Source of the DNA: Enterobacter cloacae
GTDB taxonomy: Bacteria; Pseudomonadota; Gammaproteobacteria; Enterobacterales; Enterobacteriaceae
DNA length: 64,000 bases
Direction of reading: 5' to 3'
NCBI RefSeq assembly: GCF_013375935.1
Contig: NZ_CP056117.1
Span: forward strand, 992,001-1,056,000
Below, piece by piece: positions 14,403-22,979 of this stretch. Position 1 is the first letter of the stretch. Each line of letters opens with the position of its first letter. The position numbers were made by a program, and so were the translations under genes. Below the pieces are notes generated by a model. It ran no database searches. It was given only the letters and a program-made list of their open reading frames with translations, and was not told where the DNA came from.

Positions 14403-14822
14403 CTAAAGGTTTTTCGTCAGATAGTGTCTTTGCATCCCCTCATAAGGGTAGTCCTGCAAAGACATTTGTAGCCGGTAGCCCTGTTTCTCATAGAACGGAC
14501 GCGCCTGGAAGCTGACCGTATCCACCAGCGCATGCCTGCATCCTTTGCGGCGGGCGTCGTCTTCGGCCGCTTTGATAAGCTGGCTGCCAACGCCGGAACC
14601 GCGCACGCTCTCGCTGACCCACAGATAATCAATATTCAGCCAGTCGCCTTTACGCACGCCGATCAGCCCACCCAGCATGACGCCGTTATCGTCTCGTACA
14701 TAAACGCCTGTATCGCCGCTGAAGTTCGAGAGATCTAAAAACTGCGCGTTATAGGCGCGCAGCCCCGTTAATAATTCTTCTTTTTCTTCAGAAGTAACGT
14801 TATCTGTAATACTCAGGTGCAT
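14403..14822 (-). CDS. GNAT-family N-acetyltransferase
   Basis: Acetyl-CoA-dependent acetyltransferase of unknown substrate, 139 residues. ATG 14822 ([14 protein letters not shown]) is chosen because AAGGAG lies just upstream; the frame is open 13 codons further. The GNAT core is clear: [20 protein letters not shown], then motif [20 protein letters not shown] with the acetyl-CoA-binding RGSGVG loop, and motif [13 protein letters not shown]. It is a single gene between vapBC and the efflux regulator, facing away from the latter. Nothing ties it to the neighbours. Confidence 0.85.
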   Translation of the reverse strand: MHLSITDNVTSEEKEELLTGLRAYNAQFLDLSNFSGDTGVYVRDDNGVMLGGLIGVRKGDWLNIDYLWVSESVRGSGVGSQLIKAAEDDARRKGCRHALVDTVSFQARPFYEKQGYRLQMSLQDYPYEGMQRHYLTKNL

Positions 14823-14966
14823 AATACTCTCCTTATTTTCAGCGCAATCTGAATATCTCACAGTTTAAAGTTCATAAAAACTCCTTATTTTCTCCATTGT
14901 TTATACCAGGAAATATTTATTCAATATGTAAATAAAAAAAAGCCTTTCCAATAGACTCCTGAAACG

Positions 14967-14989
14967 TATAATGAGAACGATCATTCTCA
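14967..14989 (+). promoter_or_regulatory. Promoter and operator-like palindrome of the TetR gene
   Basis: TATAAT at 14967-14972 is a perfect -10 box, overlapped by TGAGAA (14972-14977) and TTCTCA (14984-14989), a 6-bp inverted repeat. Position 20 bases before the TetR-type start fits autorepression. The -35 region is poor. Confidence 0.5.
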
Positions 14990-15009
14990 CTTTTACACGG
15001 TAGCACACG

Positions 15010-15579
15010 ATGAGCACAACGCTGGAAGAACGACAAAAACTGCGCCAGGACGAGATCATCACCGCCGCGCGCCGCTGCTTTCGCGCCAGCGGGTTTCACG
15101 CGGCCAGCATGTCGCAGATCGCCAGCGAGGCGAAGCTCAGCGTCGGGCAGATTTACCGCTATTTCAGTAACAAAGACGCGATTATTGAAGAGATGATCCG
15201 CCGTATCATCGACTCGCGCATCCAGGAGATGCAGGGTAAAACGCTGGTAGAGGGGATGCCGCAGGCACTTGCCTGGCGACAGACGCTCAACGAAGACGAC
15301 GATGCGCTAATGCTTGAAATGTCCGCCGAGGCCACGCGAAATCCTCATGTTGCCGCCATGCTGACAGAAGCCGAATCACGTATGTTCGCCAACGCCTGTG
15401 GGCACCTGAAAAAGCAGTTTCCCCACCTGAGCGATGAACATATTCGCTGCTGCGTGGAGATTACCGCCGTGATGATCGAAGGCACCATTTATCGTCGGCT
15501 CACGCCGTTAAAAGTACCGTCAGAACAATTAGAGCCGATTTATCAGAATATTTTAAATATGCTTTTCTCTGCGAAGTAA
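15010..15579 (+). CDS. eefR: TetR-family repressor of the RND pump operon (EefR-like)
   Basis: One-component repressor of 189 residues. The N-terminal TetR helix-turn-helix is typical (IITAARRCFRASGFHAASMS, QIASEAKLSVGQIYRYFSNK, DAIIEEMI). The C-terminal ligand domain has several Cys and Met residues and no recognisable ligand motif. It lies directly upstream of and in the same direction as the efflux genes, with a terminator between, so it is probably its own unit and represses the pump. The eefR name rests on the EefABC assignment of the neighbours. Confidence 0.75.
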   Translation: MSTTLEERQKLRQDEIITAARRCFRASGFHAASMSQIASEAKLSVGQIYRYFSNKDAIIEEMIRRIIDSRIQEMQGKTLVEGMPQALAWRQTLNEDDDALMLEMSAEATRNPHVAAMLTEAESRMFANACGHLKKQFPHLSDEHIRCCVEITAVMIEGTIYRRLTPLKVPSEQLEPIYQNILNMLFSAK

Positions 15580-15595
15580 TCGCATGTGAATAATT

Positions 15596-15622
15596 AAACG
15601 AGATAAGTAATTTCTCGTTTTT
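15596..15622 (+). terminator. Terminator after the TetR gene
   Basis: AAACGAGA (15596-15603) pairs with TCTCGTTT (15613-15620), followed by further T residues, 17 bases after the TetR stop. It separates the repressor gene from the pump operon, whose own promoter must lie within 15623-15728. Confidence 0.65.
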
Positions 15623-15728
15623 AACATTTCTGGCTTAGCCAGAGATGCGGTATCGCTGTGCCTTTAAATAGCCCTCCTCCATGTTAAGCGATTAACGGGG
15701 CAGGCTTCGTTCACCCTGGAAAAAGATT

Positions 15729-16850
15729 ATGAAAACCATAACAACCTCCATCGCAGCATTACTCCTCCTGACCGGGTGCGATAATGCACAAACGTCTTCT
15801 CCCCAGCACCCTTTGCCGGAAGTGGGGATTGTCACGCTCATGAGCCAGCCCGTGTCCGTGGTCAGCGAGCTGACCGGCCGCACTACCGCCGCGATGAGCG
15901 CCGAAGTGCGCCCGCAGGTGGGCGGCATTATTCAGAAGCGGCTTTTTACCGAAGGCGATACCGTTAAAGCCGGGCAGGCGCTGTATCAAATCGATCCCTC
16001 CAGCTACCGCGCCGCTTACGATGAAGCCGCCGCCGCGCTGAAGCAGGCGCAGGCGCTGGTCCAGGCCGACTGCCAGAAAGCCCAGCGCTATGCGCAGCTG
16101 GTGAAAGACGACGGCGTATCGCGTCAGGATGCGGAAGACGCTAAATCCACCTGCGCGCAGGACAAGGCCAGCGTCGCGTCAAAGAAGGCCGCGCAGGAGA
16201 GCGCGCGCATTAACCTCAGCTGGACCACCATCACCGCACCGATTGCCGGACGCATCGGGATCTCGTCCGTTACCCCCGGCGCGCTGGTAACGGCCCAGCA
16301 GGATACCGCGCTGGCGACCATTCGCGGGCTGGACAGCATGTACGTTGATTTAACCCGCTCCAGCGCCGACCTGCTGCGATTACGCAAGCAAACCCTCGCC
16401 AGCAACAGCGATAAGCTGAACGTGTCCTTAATTCTCGAAGACGGCAGCACCTACAGCGAAAAGGGCCGCCTGGCGCTGACCGAAGTGGCAGTGGATGAGT
16501 CTACCGGCTCGGTTACCCTGCGCGCCGTCTTCCCGAACCCGCAGCACCAGCTTCTGCCGGGCATGTTCGTCCGCGCCAGAGTGGATGAAGGCATCATGAA
16601 TGACGCAATCCTCGCGCCGCAGCAGGGCATCACCCGCGACGCCAAAGGCACCGCCACCGCGCTGGTAGTGAACGCCAGCAACAAGGTAGAGCAGCGCCAG
16701 CTCGAAACGGGCGAGACCTACGGCGACAAATGGCTGGTGCTGAGCGGCCTGAAGGCCGGTGACAGGCTGATAGTGGAAGGCACAGACAAAGTCACCGCCG
16801 GGCAGGAAGTGAAGGCCGAAGAGATGAAAAACGCCGGAGGGAACGCCTGA
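15729..16850 (+). CDS. eefA: RND efflux periplasmic adaptor lipoprotein (EefA-like)
   Basis: Membrane fusion protein linking the inner-membrane pump to the outer-membrane channel. Length is 373 residues, normal for AcrA relatives. Lipobox LLTGC is at residues 13-17. HlyD-type features: EVRPQVGGIIQKRLFTEGDT and VKAGQALYQIDPSSY (lipoyl half), an alpha-helical hairpin rich in Ala and Gln, the second lipoyl half (WTTITAPIAGRIGISSVTPG), and the beta-barrel segment (NPQHQLLPGMFVRARVDEG). Its stop and the pump start share a base (TGATG), so translation is coupled. The layout matches EefABC of Enterobacter and Klebsiella; the name is from memory. Confidence 0.85.
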   Translation: MKTITTSIAALLLLTGCDNAQTSSPQHPLPEVGIVTLMSQPVSVVSELTGRTTAAMSAEVRPQVGGIIQKRLFTEGDTVKAGQALYQIDPSSYRAAYDEAAAALKQAQALVQADCQKAQRYAQLVKDDGVSRQDAEDAKSTCAQDKASVASKKAAQESARINLSWTTITAPIAGRIGISSVTPGALVTAQQDTALATIRGLDSMYVDLTRSSADLLRLRKQTLASNSDKLNVSLILEDGSTYSEKGRLALTEVAVDESTGSVTLRAVFPNPQHQLLPGMFVRARVDEGIMNDAILAPQQGITRDAKGTATALVVNASNKVEQRQLETGETYGDKWLVLSGLKAGDRLIVEGTDKVTAGQEVKAEEMKNAGGNA

Positions 16851-19800
16851 TGTTTTCCCGTTTCTTCGTGCGTCGCCCGGTTTTTGCCTGGGTGATCGCC
16901 ATTCTCATCATGCTCGCCGGTGTGCTGGCGATCCGCACGCTGCCGGTCGCGCAGTACCCGGACGTCGCCCCGCCGTCGATCAAAATCTCTGCCACCTACA
17001 CCGGCGCCTCCGCGCAGACGCTGGAGAACAGCGTAACGCAGGTGATCGAGCAGCAGCTCACCGGGCTGGATAACCTGCTCTACTTCACCTCCACCAGCAG
17101 TTCGGACGGGTCGGTGAGCATCTCCGTCACCTTCGAGCAGGGAACTGACCCGGACACCGCGCAGGTGCAGGTACAGAACAAAGTCCAGCAGGCGGAATCG
17201 CGCCTGCCGACCGAGGTGCAGCAGTCCGGGATCACCGTTGAAAAGTCCCAGAGCAACTTTCTGCTGATCATGGGCGTGTATGACAAAACCGACACCGCCA
17301 GCAGCTCGGACATCGCCGACTGGCTGGTGAGCAATATGCAGGATCCGCTGGCGCGCGTGGATGGCGTCGGGAGTTTGCAGGTGTTTGGCGCGGAATACGC
17401 GATGCGTATCTGGCTCGATCCGGCAAAACTGGCCTCTTACTCGCTGATGCCTTCAGACGTGCAGAGCGCAATTGAAGCGCAAAACGTGCAGGTCTCCGCC
17501 GGTAAGATCGGCGCGCTGCCCTCGTCGAACGCCCAGCAGCTGACCGCCACCGTGCGCGCCCAGTCGCGCCTGCAGACGGTCGATCAGTTTAAAAACATCA
17601 TCGTGAAGAGCCAGTCCAGCGGTGCGGTGGTGCGCATCAGCGATGTCGCCCGCGTGGAGATGGGCAGCGAGGATTACACCGCCACCGCGAAGCTGAACGG
17701 CCACCCGGCGGCGGGTATGGCGGTGATGCTTTCACCTGGCGCGAACGCGCTCAACACCGCGACGGCGGTGAAGGATAAAATCGCCGAGTTCAAAAAGTCG
17801 ATGCCGGAAGGCTACGACGTGGCCTACCCGAAGGACAGCACCGAGTTCATTAAGATTTCCGTTGAAGACGTGATTCAGACCCTGTTTGAAGCCATTATCC
17901 TCGTGGTCGTGGTGATGTACCTGTTCCTGCAAAACATCCGCGCCACGCTGATCCCGGCGCTGGCCGTTCCGGTGGTTCTGCTGGGCACCTTCGGCGTGCT
18001 GGTGCTGTTCGGTTACTCCATTAACACCCTGACGCTGTTTGCAATGGTGCTGGCCATCGGCCTGCTGGTGGATGACGCCATCGTGGTGGTGGAAAACGTC
18101 GAGCGTATTATGCGCGACGAAGGGCTGCCCGCCCGGGAGGCCACCGAAAAATCGATGGGCGAAATCTCCGGCGCGCTGATCGCCATTGCGCTGGTGCTCT
18201 CTGCGGTATTCCTGCCGATGGCCTTTTTCGGCGGCTCGACCGGGGTAATTTACCGTCAGTTCTCGGTCACCATTATTTCGGCGATGTTCCTCTCCGTAGT
18301 CGTGGCGTTGACCCTGACGCCCGCGCTGTGCGGCTCAATTCTGAGACACTCGCCTCAGCACAAGAAAGGTTTCTTCGGCGCGTTTAACCGCTTCTACAGC
18401 AGGACCGAGCAAGGCTATCAGAACAAGGTGCTGCGCGCCCTGCGACGCTCCGGCGGCATGCTGGTCATCTACGCTCTGCTCTGCGGCGCCATGGGCTTCG
18501 CCATGCTGAAGCTGCCGGGCAGCTTCCTGCCGACGGAAGACCAGGGCGAAATCATGGTGCAGTACACTCTCCCAGCCGGCGCAACGGCGGTACGTACTGC
18601 CGAAGTTAGCCGTCAGGTGCGAGAGTGGTTCCTCACCAAAGAGAAAGCTAACACCAACGTTATCTTCACCATTGAGGGCTTCAGCTTCAGCGGCAGCGGC
18701 CAGAACGCCGGGATGGCGTTTGTCTCCCTGAAAAACTGGTCCGAACGTAAGGGTGATGAAAACACCGCCCAGGCCATTGCCCTGCGCGCCACGCAGGAGC
18801 TGAGCGCCATCCGCGATGCCACTATATTTGCGATGACGCCGCCAGCGGTAGACGGCCTTGGCCAGAGTAACGGCTTTACCTTTGAGCTCATGGCTAGCGG
18901 CGGCACCGACCGTGACACGCTGCTGAAAATGCGTAATCAGCTGATTGCCAGGGCTAATCAGGACAGCTCGCTGCACGCGGTGCGCGCCAACGATCTGCCG
19001 CAGATGCCGCAGCTTCAGGTCGATATTGATAACAACAAAGCGGTGTCGCTGGGGCTTTCCCTGAGCGACGTCACCGATACCCTCTCCAGCGCCTGGGGCG
19101 GTACCTACGTGAACGACTTTATCGATCGCGGCCGCGTGAAGAAGGTCTACATCCAGGGCGACAGCGACTATCGCGCCGTCCCGTCGGATCTTAACAAATG
19201 GTACGTGCGCGGCAGCGACAGCACCATGACCCCGTTCTCCGCCTTCGCTACCACGCGCTGGGAGTACGGTCCGGAAAGCCTGGTGCGCTACAACGGCTCG
19301 GCGGCATATGAGATTCAGGGCGAAAACGCCAGCGGGGCCAGCTCCGGCACGGCAATGAGCAAAATGGAGCAGCTGGCAAACAGTCTGCCGTCCGGCAGCA
19401 CCTGGGCCTGGAGCGGTTTGTCCTTACAGGAGAAACTGGCGAGCGGCCAGGCGATGAGCCTCTACGCCCTTTCCATCCTCGTGGTGTTCCTGTGTCTGGC
19501 GGCGCTGTATGAGAGCTGGTCAGTACCGATTTCGGTCATCCTGGTGATCCCGCTTGGCGTGCTGGGCGCGGCCGTGGCCGCCTCCCTGCGCGGCCTGAAC
19601 AACGACGTTTACTTCCAGGTGGCGCTGTTGACCACCATCGGCCTGTCGTCGAAGAACGCCATCCTGATTGTTGAATTTGCCGAAGCCAAAGTCGCCGAAG
19701 GTTACTCCCTGACGCGCGCCGCCCTGCGTGCCGCCCAGACGCGTCTGCGTCCCATCATCATGACCTCGCTGGCGTTTATTGCAGGCGTAACGCCGCTGGC

Positions 19801-19960
19801 GATTGCCACCGGCGCGGGGGCCAACAGCCGCGTGGCGATCGGTACCGGCATAATCGGCGGAACGCTGGCCGCGACGCTGCTGGCGATCTTCTTCGTTCCC
19901 TTATTCTTCGTACTGGTGAAACGTCTGTTCTCCGGTAAGCACGCAAACCGGAGGTCATAA
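16850..19960 (+). CDS. eefB: RND multidrug efflux transporter (EefB-like, AcrB family)
   Basis: Inner-membrane proton-driven drug exporter of 1036 residues, the usual HAE1 length. It starts MFSRFFVRRPVFAWVIAI with the first transmembrane helix. Proton-relay aspartates are at about residues 408-409 (GLLVDDAIVVVENVERIM), matching AcrB D407/D408. Other marks are YPDVAPPSIKISATYTGASA, GSFLPTEDQGEIMVQYTLP, and GLSSKNAILIVEFAEAK with the relay Lys. Two large periplasmic loops fill the halves. It overlaps the neighbours by one base on each side (TGATG and TAATG), so all three pump parts are made from one message. Substrates cannot be read from sequence. Confidence 0.92.
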   Translation: MFSRFFVRRPVFAWVIAILIMLAGVLAIRTLPVAQYPDVAPPSIKISATYTGASAQTLENSVTQVIEQQLTGLDNLLYFTSTSSSDGSVSISVTFEQGTDPDTAQVQVQNKVQQAESRLPTEVQQSGITVEKSQSNFLLIMGVYDKTDTASSSDIADWLVSNMQDPLARVDGVGSLQVFGAEYAMRIWLDPAKLASYSLMPSDVQSAIEAQNVQVSAGKIGALPSSNAQQLTATVRAQSRLQTVDQFKNIIVKSQSSGAVVRISDVARVEMGSEDYTATAKLNGHPAAGMAVMLSPGANALNTATAVKDKIAEFKKSMPEGYDVAYPKDSTEFIKISVEDVIQTLFEAIILVVVVMYLFLQNIRATLIPALAVPVVLLGTFGVLVLFGYSINTLTLFAMVLAIGLLVDDAIVVVENVERIMRDEGLPAREATEKSMGEISGALIAIALVLSAVFLPMAFFGGSTGVIYRQFSVTIISAMFLSVVVALTLTPALCGSILRHSPQHKKGFFGAFNRFYSRTEQGYQNKVLRALRRSGGMLVIYALLCGAMGFAMLKLPGSFLPTEDQGEIMVQYTLPAGATAVRTAEVSRQVREWFLTKEKANTNVIFTIEGFSFSGSGQNAGMAFVSLKNWSERKGDENTAQAIALRATQELSAIRDATIFAMTPPAVDGLGQSNGFTFELMASGGTDRDTLLKMRNQLIARANQDSSLHAVRANDLPQMPQLQVDIDNNKAVSLGLSLSDVTDTLSSAWGGTYVNDFIDRGRVKKVYIQGDSDYRAVPSDLNKWYVRGSDSTMTPFSAFATTRWEYGPESLVRYNGSAAYEIQGENASGASSGTAMSKMEQLANSLPSGSTWAWSGLSLQEKLASGQAMSLYALSILVVFLCLAALYESWSVPISVILVIPLGVLGAAVAASLRGLNNDVYFQVALLTTIGLSSKNAILIVEFAEAKVAEGYSLTRAALRAAQTRLRPIIMTSLAFIAGVTPLAIATGAGANSRVAIGTGIIGGTLAATLLAIFFVPLFFVLVKRLFSGKHANRRS

Positions 19961-21324
19961 TGTTTCGTGTAACCGTATTAACGTTAGCGCTGCTGAGCGC
20001 AGGCTGCGTGTCTTTAGATCCAACGTATCAGCGCCCGGACGCTCCCGTTCCGGCAACCTTGCCCGGCGCGCACGGCGAAGCCACCGCCGTAGTAAGCCAG
20101 TGGCAGGAGGTGATGAACGATGCGCGGCTGAAAAGCGTGGTAACGATGGCGCTGAACAGCAACCGCGACGTGCAAAAAGCAATTGCCGATATCGACGCCG
20201 CCCGCGCCCAGTATGGCGAAACGCGCTCGTCACTCTTCCCGACGGTGGACGCAGGCCTGAGCCATACCCGCAGCCGCACGCTGGCAAGCGGCGTCGCCAC
20301 AAGCGACGAGGCCAACGGCGCGGTCTCCAGCTTCGAGCTGGATCTGTTTGGCCGTAACCAGAGCCTCTCGCGCGCCGCGCGTGAAACCTGGCTTGCCAGC
20401 GAGTTCACCGCCCAGAACACGCGCCTGACGATGGTCAGCGAGCTGACCACCGCCTGGGTGACGCTGGCGGCGGATAACAGCAACCTGGCGCTGGCGAAAT
20501 CCACCATGGAGAGCGCGGCGAACTCGCTCAGGATTGTGAAGCGCCAGCAGGAGGTGGGCGTGGCGGCCGCCACGGACGTCAGCGAGGCGATGGCGGTTTA
20601 CCAGCAGGCGCGCGCCAGCGTTGCGAGCTACCAGACGCTGGTGATGCAGGATAAAAACGCCCTCAACCTGCTGGCGGGCGATACGGTGCCGGACAACCTT
20701 TTGCCCGGCACGCTGGAAAGCCTGGGCGACAACGCCATCACGCTGATCCCGGCGGGGGTCAGCTCCAGCGCGCTGCTGCGTCGTCCGGATATTCAGGAGG
20801 CGGAACATAACCTGCTGAGCGCCAACGCCAGTATCGGCGCGGCGCGAGCCAACTTCTTCCCGTCGATTTCGCTCACCGCCAGCGCGGGCGTCGGCAGCGA
20901 TTCGCTGTCATCCCTGTTCAGCCACGGCATGAAGGTCTGGTCGTTCGCGCCGTCCATCACCCTGCCGCTGTTTAGCGGTGGCAACAATATGGCACAGCTG
21001 CGCTACGCGGAAGCAGAGAAGAAGGGGCTGATCGCCACCTATGAGAAGACCATCCAGAGCGCGTTTAAGGACGTGGCGGACGCGCTGGCGCGCCGTGAAA
21101 CCCTGAGCGAGCAGCTGGATGCCCAGCGTGAATACGTGGCGGCCGAGCAAAAAACGCTGGACGTGGCGACCCGCAGCTATAAGGCGGGCGCCGGGGATTA
21201 TCTGACGGTGCTCACCGCGCAGCGGTCGCTGTGGTCGGCGCAGGAATCACTGATTGCCTTACGGCAAACCGATCTGGAAAACCGCATCACGCTGTGGCAG
21301 TCGCTGGGGGGTGGGATTGAATAA
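19960..21324 (+). CDS. eefC: RND efflux outer-membrane channel lipoprotein (EefC-like, NodT family)
   Basis: TolC-like outer-membrane factor of 454 residues closing the tripartite pump. Lipobox LSAGC at residues 12-16 gives an acylated N-terminus, as in OprM. NodT/OprM signatures: PTYQRPDAPVPATLP, FELDLFGRNQSLSRAA, RRPDIQEAEHNLLSANASIG, ARANFFPSISLTASAG, and FSGGNNMAQLRYAEA. Two repeated helical-barrel halves are visible. It is last in the operon; a REP element follows, and the next gene is convergent. Confidence 0.88.
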   Translation: MFRVTVLTLALLSAGCVSLDPTYQRPDAPVPATLPGAHGEATAVVSQWQEVMNDARLKSVVTMALNSNRDVQKAIADIDAARAQYGETRSSLFPTVDAGLSHTRSRTLASGVATSDEANGAVSSFELDLFGRNQSLSRAARETWLASEFTAQNTRLTMVSELTTAWVTLAADNSNLALAKSTMESAANSLRIVKRQQEVGVAAATDVSEAMAVYQQARASVASYQTLVMQDKNALNLLAGDTVPDNLLPGTLESLGDNAITLIPAGVSSSALLRRPDIQEAEHNLLSANASIGAARANFFPSISLTASAGVGSDSLSSLFSHGMKVWSFAPSITLPLFSGGNNMAQLRYAEAEKKGLIATYEKTIQSAFKDVADALARRETLSEQLDAQREYVAAEQKTLDVATRSYKAGAGDYLTVLTAQRSLWSAQESLIALRQTDLENRITLWQSLGGGIE

Positions 21325-21370
21325 ACCGGATACGCGGCGAGTGGATTATATGGAGGATTATTGAGTTTTC

Positions 21371-21400
21371 GCCGGGTGGCGCTGCGCTTACCCGGCCTAC
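21371..21400. repeat. REP element
   Basis: GCCGGGTGGCGCTGCGCTTA followed by CCCGGCCTAC is a textbook REP palindrome with the conserved terminal GGCCTAC. It lies between convergent genes (efflux channel and LacI-type regulator), a usual REP site, and may protect both 3' ends. Confidence 0.85.
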
Positions 21401-21409
21401 ATCACACGT

Positions 21410-22360
21410 TTAACGTTTCCGCACGTCCGGAATAATTAAATCCCCGCGCAGCACGTAAGATCCCAGCATCTGCGTTTTTTGATTCAGCCAGGTCACGATG
21501 CGCGCCGCCATGGCGTCCATGGAATACTCGATAGCCGGGATCACCGGAATTCCAGGCAGATGCAGCGACCCGGCCAGGCTAAACACCATGATGTCTTCCG
21601 GTACCGATTTATTAAACGCCTGAAGCTGCGGGATCACCCTCTGGGCTTCCTGCTCGTCCGCCACCAGCAGCGCGTTGAAGTTCAGCGTCGACGCGTTGTT
21701 GAGCAACTCCTGAAGCGCAACGGACGACGAGGTTGCGTCCATGAACACGAGGTTGCGATTAAAGGGCAGGAAGTTTTTCTCCAGCGCGTGTTTGTAACCG
21801 AGCAGCACCTGGTCGGCAAACCCGCTGCCGTGGGGGTGGATCAGCGCAATCTGGCGACGCCCCTGGCTGGTGAGGTAGTTACACGCCGTTTCAGCAGCGA
21901 AAGCGTGATCGAACTGGATGCTGTTGGCGTTATCGGCTTCCATACAGTCGACCAGAATGACGTTGTCCATGTCGACGTCCAGCGGGAAACGCGCGCCAAT
22001 GACCAGGATGTCATCGCAGAGCCCGCAGGAGAGCTCTTCAAGGGCGTTCATCACTTCCGTTTTGGTGTGCGCGAAACGCAGCAGCAGGTGTTTTTGATGC
22101 TGGCTGAGGTGTTTTTCCAGCGCATACAGGTAACCGGTGGTCTGGTTAATATTTTCCTGCGCGCAAATCACCCCAATGCACCCCGTCGACTGACTGAGCA
22201 GCGACTGCGCAATCACGTTAGGACGATAGTTCAGCTCATCCACCGCTTTCAGCACGGCCTGACGGCTGGCCTCTTTTACGCCACGTGACCCACTCAACAC
22301 TCGCGATACCGTGGCTTTAGACACCCCGGCCAGACGTGATACATCATTGATTGTCGACAT
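21410..22360 (-). CDS. LacI-family repressor of the beta-glucoside PTS operon
   Basis: Sugar-responsive repressor of 316 residues. ATG 22360 is chosen because AGGGGA lies 6-7 bases upstream and MSTINDVSRLAGVSKATVSR is the canonical LacI start; the frame is open 14 codons further. The hinge and sugar-binding core follow (RPNVIAQSLLSQSTGCIGVI, ILVIGARFPLDVDMDNVILVD, RRQIALIHPHGSGFADQVLL). It is divergent from a PTS operon, with palindromic operators between. The inducer is probably a phosphorylated beta-glucoside or cellobiose derivative. It resembles AscG/CasR-type regulators, but I cannot give a name. Confidence 0.87.
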   Translation of the reverse strand: MSTINDVSRLAGVSKATVSRVLSGSRGVKEASRQAVLKAVDELNYRPNVIAQSLLSQSTGCIGVICAQENINQTTGYLYALEKHLSQHQKHLLLRFAHTKTEVMNALEELSCGLCDDILVIGARFPLDVDMDNVILVDCMEADNANSIQFDHAFAAETACNYLTSQGRRQIALIHPHGSGFADQVLLGYKHALEKNFLPFNRNLVFMDATSSSVALQELLNNASTLNFNALLVADEQEAQRVIPQLQAFNKSVPEDIMVFSLAGSLHLPGIPVIPAIEYSMDAMAARIVTWLNQKTQMLGSYVLRGDLIIPDVRKR

Positions 22361-22451
22361 CTTTTTCCCCTGGCAGGCCATCCTCGCGCCTGCAAATTCC
22401 ATAACCGCTACGGCTCACATTATAGCCAGAACGGAGTATATCCGTTTCCGT

Positions 22452-22473
22452 TTTCCATGGAAACCGATTTTCC
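22452..22473. promoter_or_regulatory. LacI-type operator, regulator-proximal
   Basis: TTTCCATGGAAA at 22452-22463 is a perfect 12-bp palindrome, fused to a second near-palindromic box, GGAAACCGATTTTCC (22459-22473). They lie about 100 bases before the repressor start codon, suitable for autoregulation. Confidence 0.55.
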
Positions 22474-22584
22474 GTTTCCACTCAAATTGACGTTAAAACA
22501 GCCAAATTATGTGACCCACATCCGGTTAATTAGCGTCATAAGTAGTGGATATTGATGGTTGTCACACTTCTGTCTTTTATGAAT

Positions 22585-22598
22585 GGAAACCGGTTTCC
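22585..22598. promoter_or_regulatory. LacI-type operator, PTS-operon-proximal
   Basis: GGAAACCGGTTTCC is a perfect 14-bp palindrome of the LacI/GalR operator type, about 55 bases before the IIB start. Together with the boxes near 22460 it would let a tetrameric repressor loop about 130 bases of DNA. A TGTGACCCACA stretch at about 22510 is a possible weak CRP half site. Confidence 0.65.
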
Positions 22599-22653
22599 GT
22601 ATCATGTCCAATCATCCTCGCAATAACTTTTTACATTTTGAGGATGGTTGTCG

Positions 22654-22968
22654 ATGTTCAAGATTATGCTGTGCTGTTCTGCCGGGATGTCCACCAGCCT
22701 GCTGGTCAGCAAAATGATCGATGTTGCTAAAGAGCGGGGCTTGCCCGTGAAGATTGATGCGTACGGCGTGTCCGAATTTGATACGCAGTTTCCGCAATAC
22801 CAGGTGGTTCTTCTCGGACCGCAGGTGAAATACATGTTAAAGACACTCTCAGACAAGGCGGCGACGCAGGGTATTCCGGTGCAGCCCATCGACATGATGG
22901 ACTACGGCATGCAGCGTGGCGATAAAGTACTGGACTATGCTCTGTCGCTCATCGAAGCGGCACACTAA
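22654..22968 (+). CDS. PTS lactose/cellobiose-class IIB component
   Basis: Cytoplasmic phosphocarrier of 104 residues that passes phosphate from IIA to the incoming sugar. The phosphorylated Cys lies in MFKIMLCCSAGMSTSLLVSK near residues 8-9, the family signature. ATG 22654 is used; a TTG two codons upstream is possible. The rest is typical (VVLLGPQVKYML, VQPIDMMDYGMQRGDKVLDY). First gene of IIB-IIC-glucosidase-IIA-porin; IIC begins 11 bases after its stop. Confidence 0.9.
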   Translation: MFKIMLCCSAGMSTSLLVSKMIDVAKERGLPVKIDAYGVSEFDTQFPQYQVVLLGPQVKYMLKTLSDKAATQGIPVQPIDMMDYGMQRGDKVLDYALSLIEAAH

Positions 22969-22979
22969 AAGGTGTTCAC

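Noticed and set aside
14332-14405. Short plus-strand frame reading SLTLLVLAQRRLALAVMGNG before a stop, resembling a transporter C-terminus
   Set aside because: Only about 24 codons with a stop just upstream; too short to support as a gene remnant.
22510-22525. Possible CRP site TGTGACCCACATCC in the PTS promoter
   Set aside because: Only one half fits the consensus, so not listed as a separate site.
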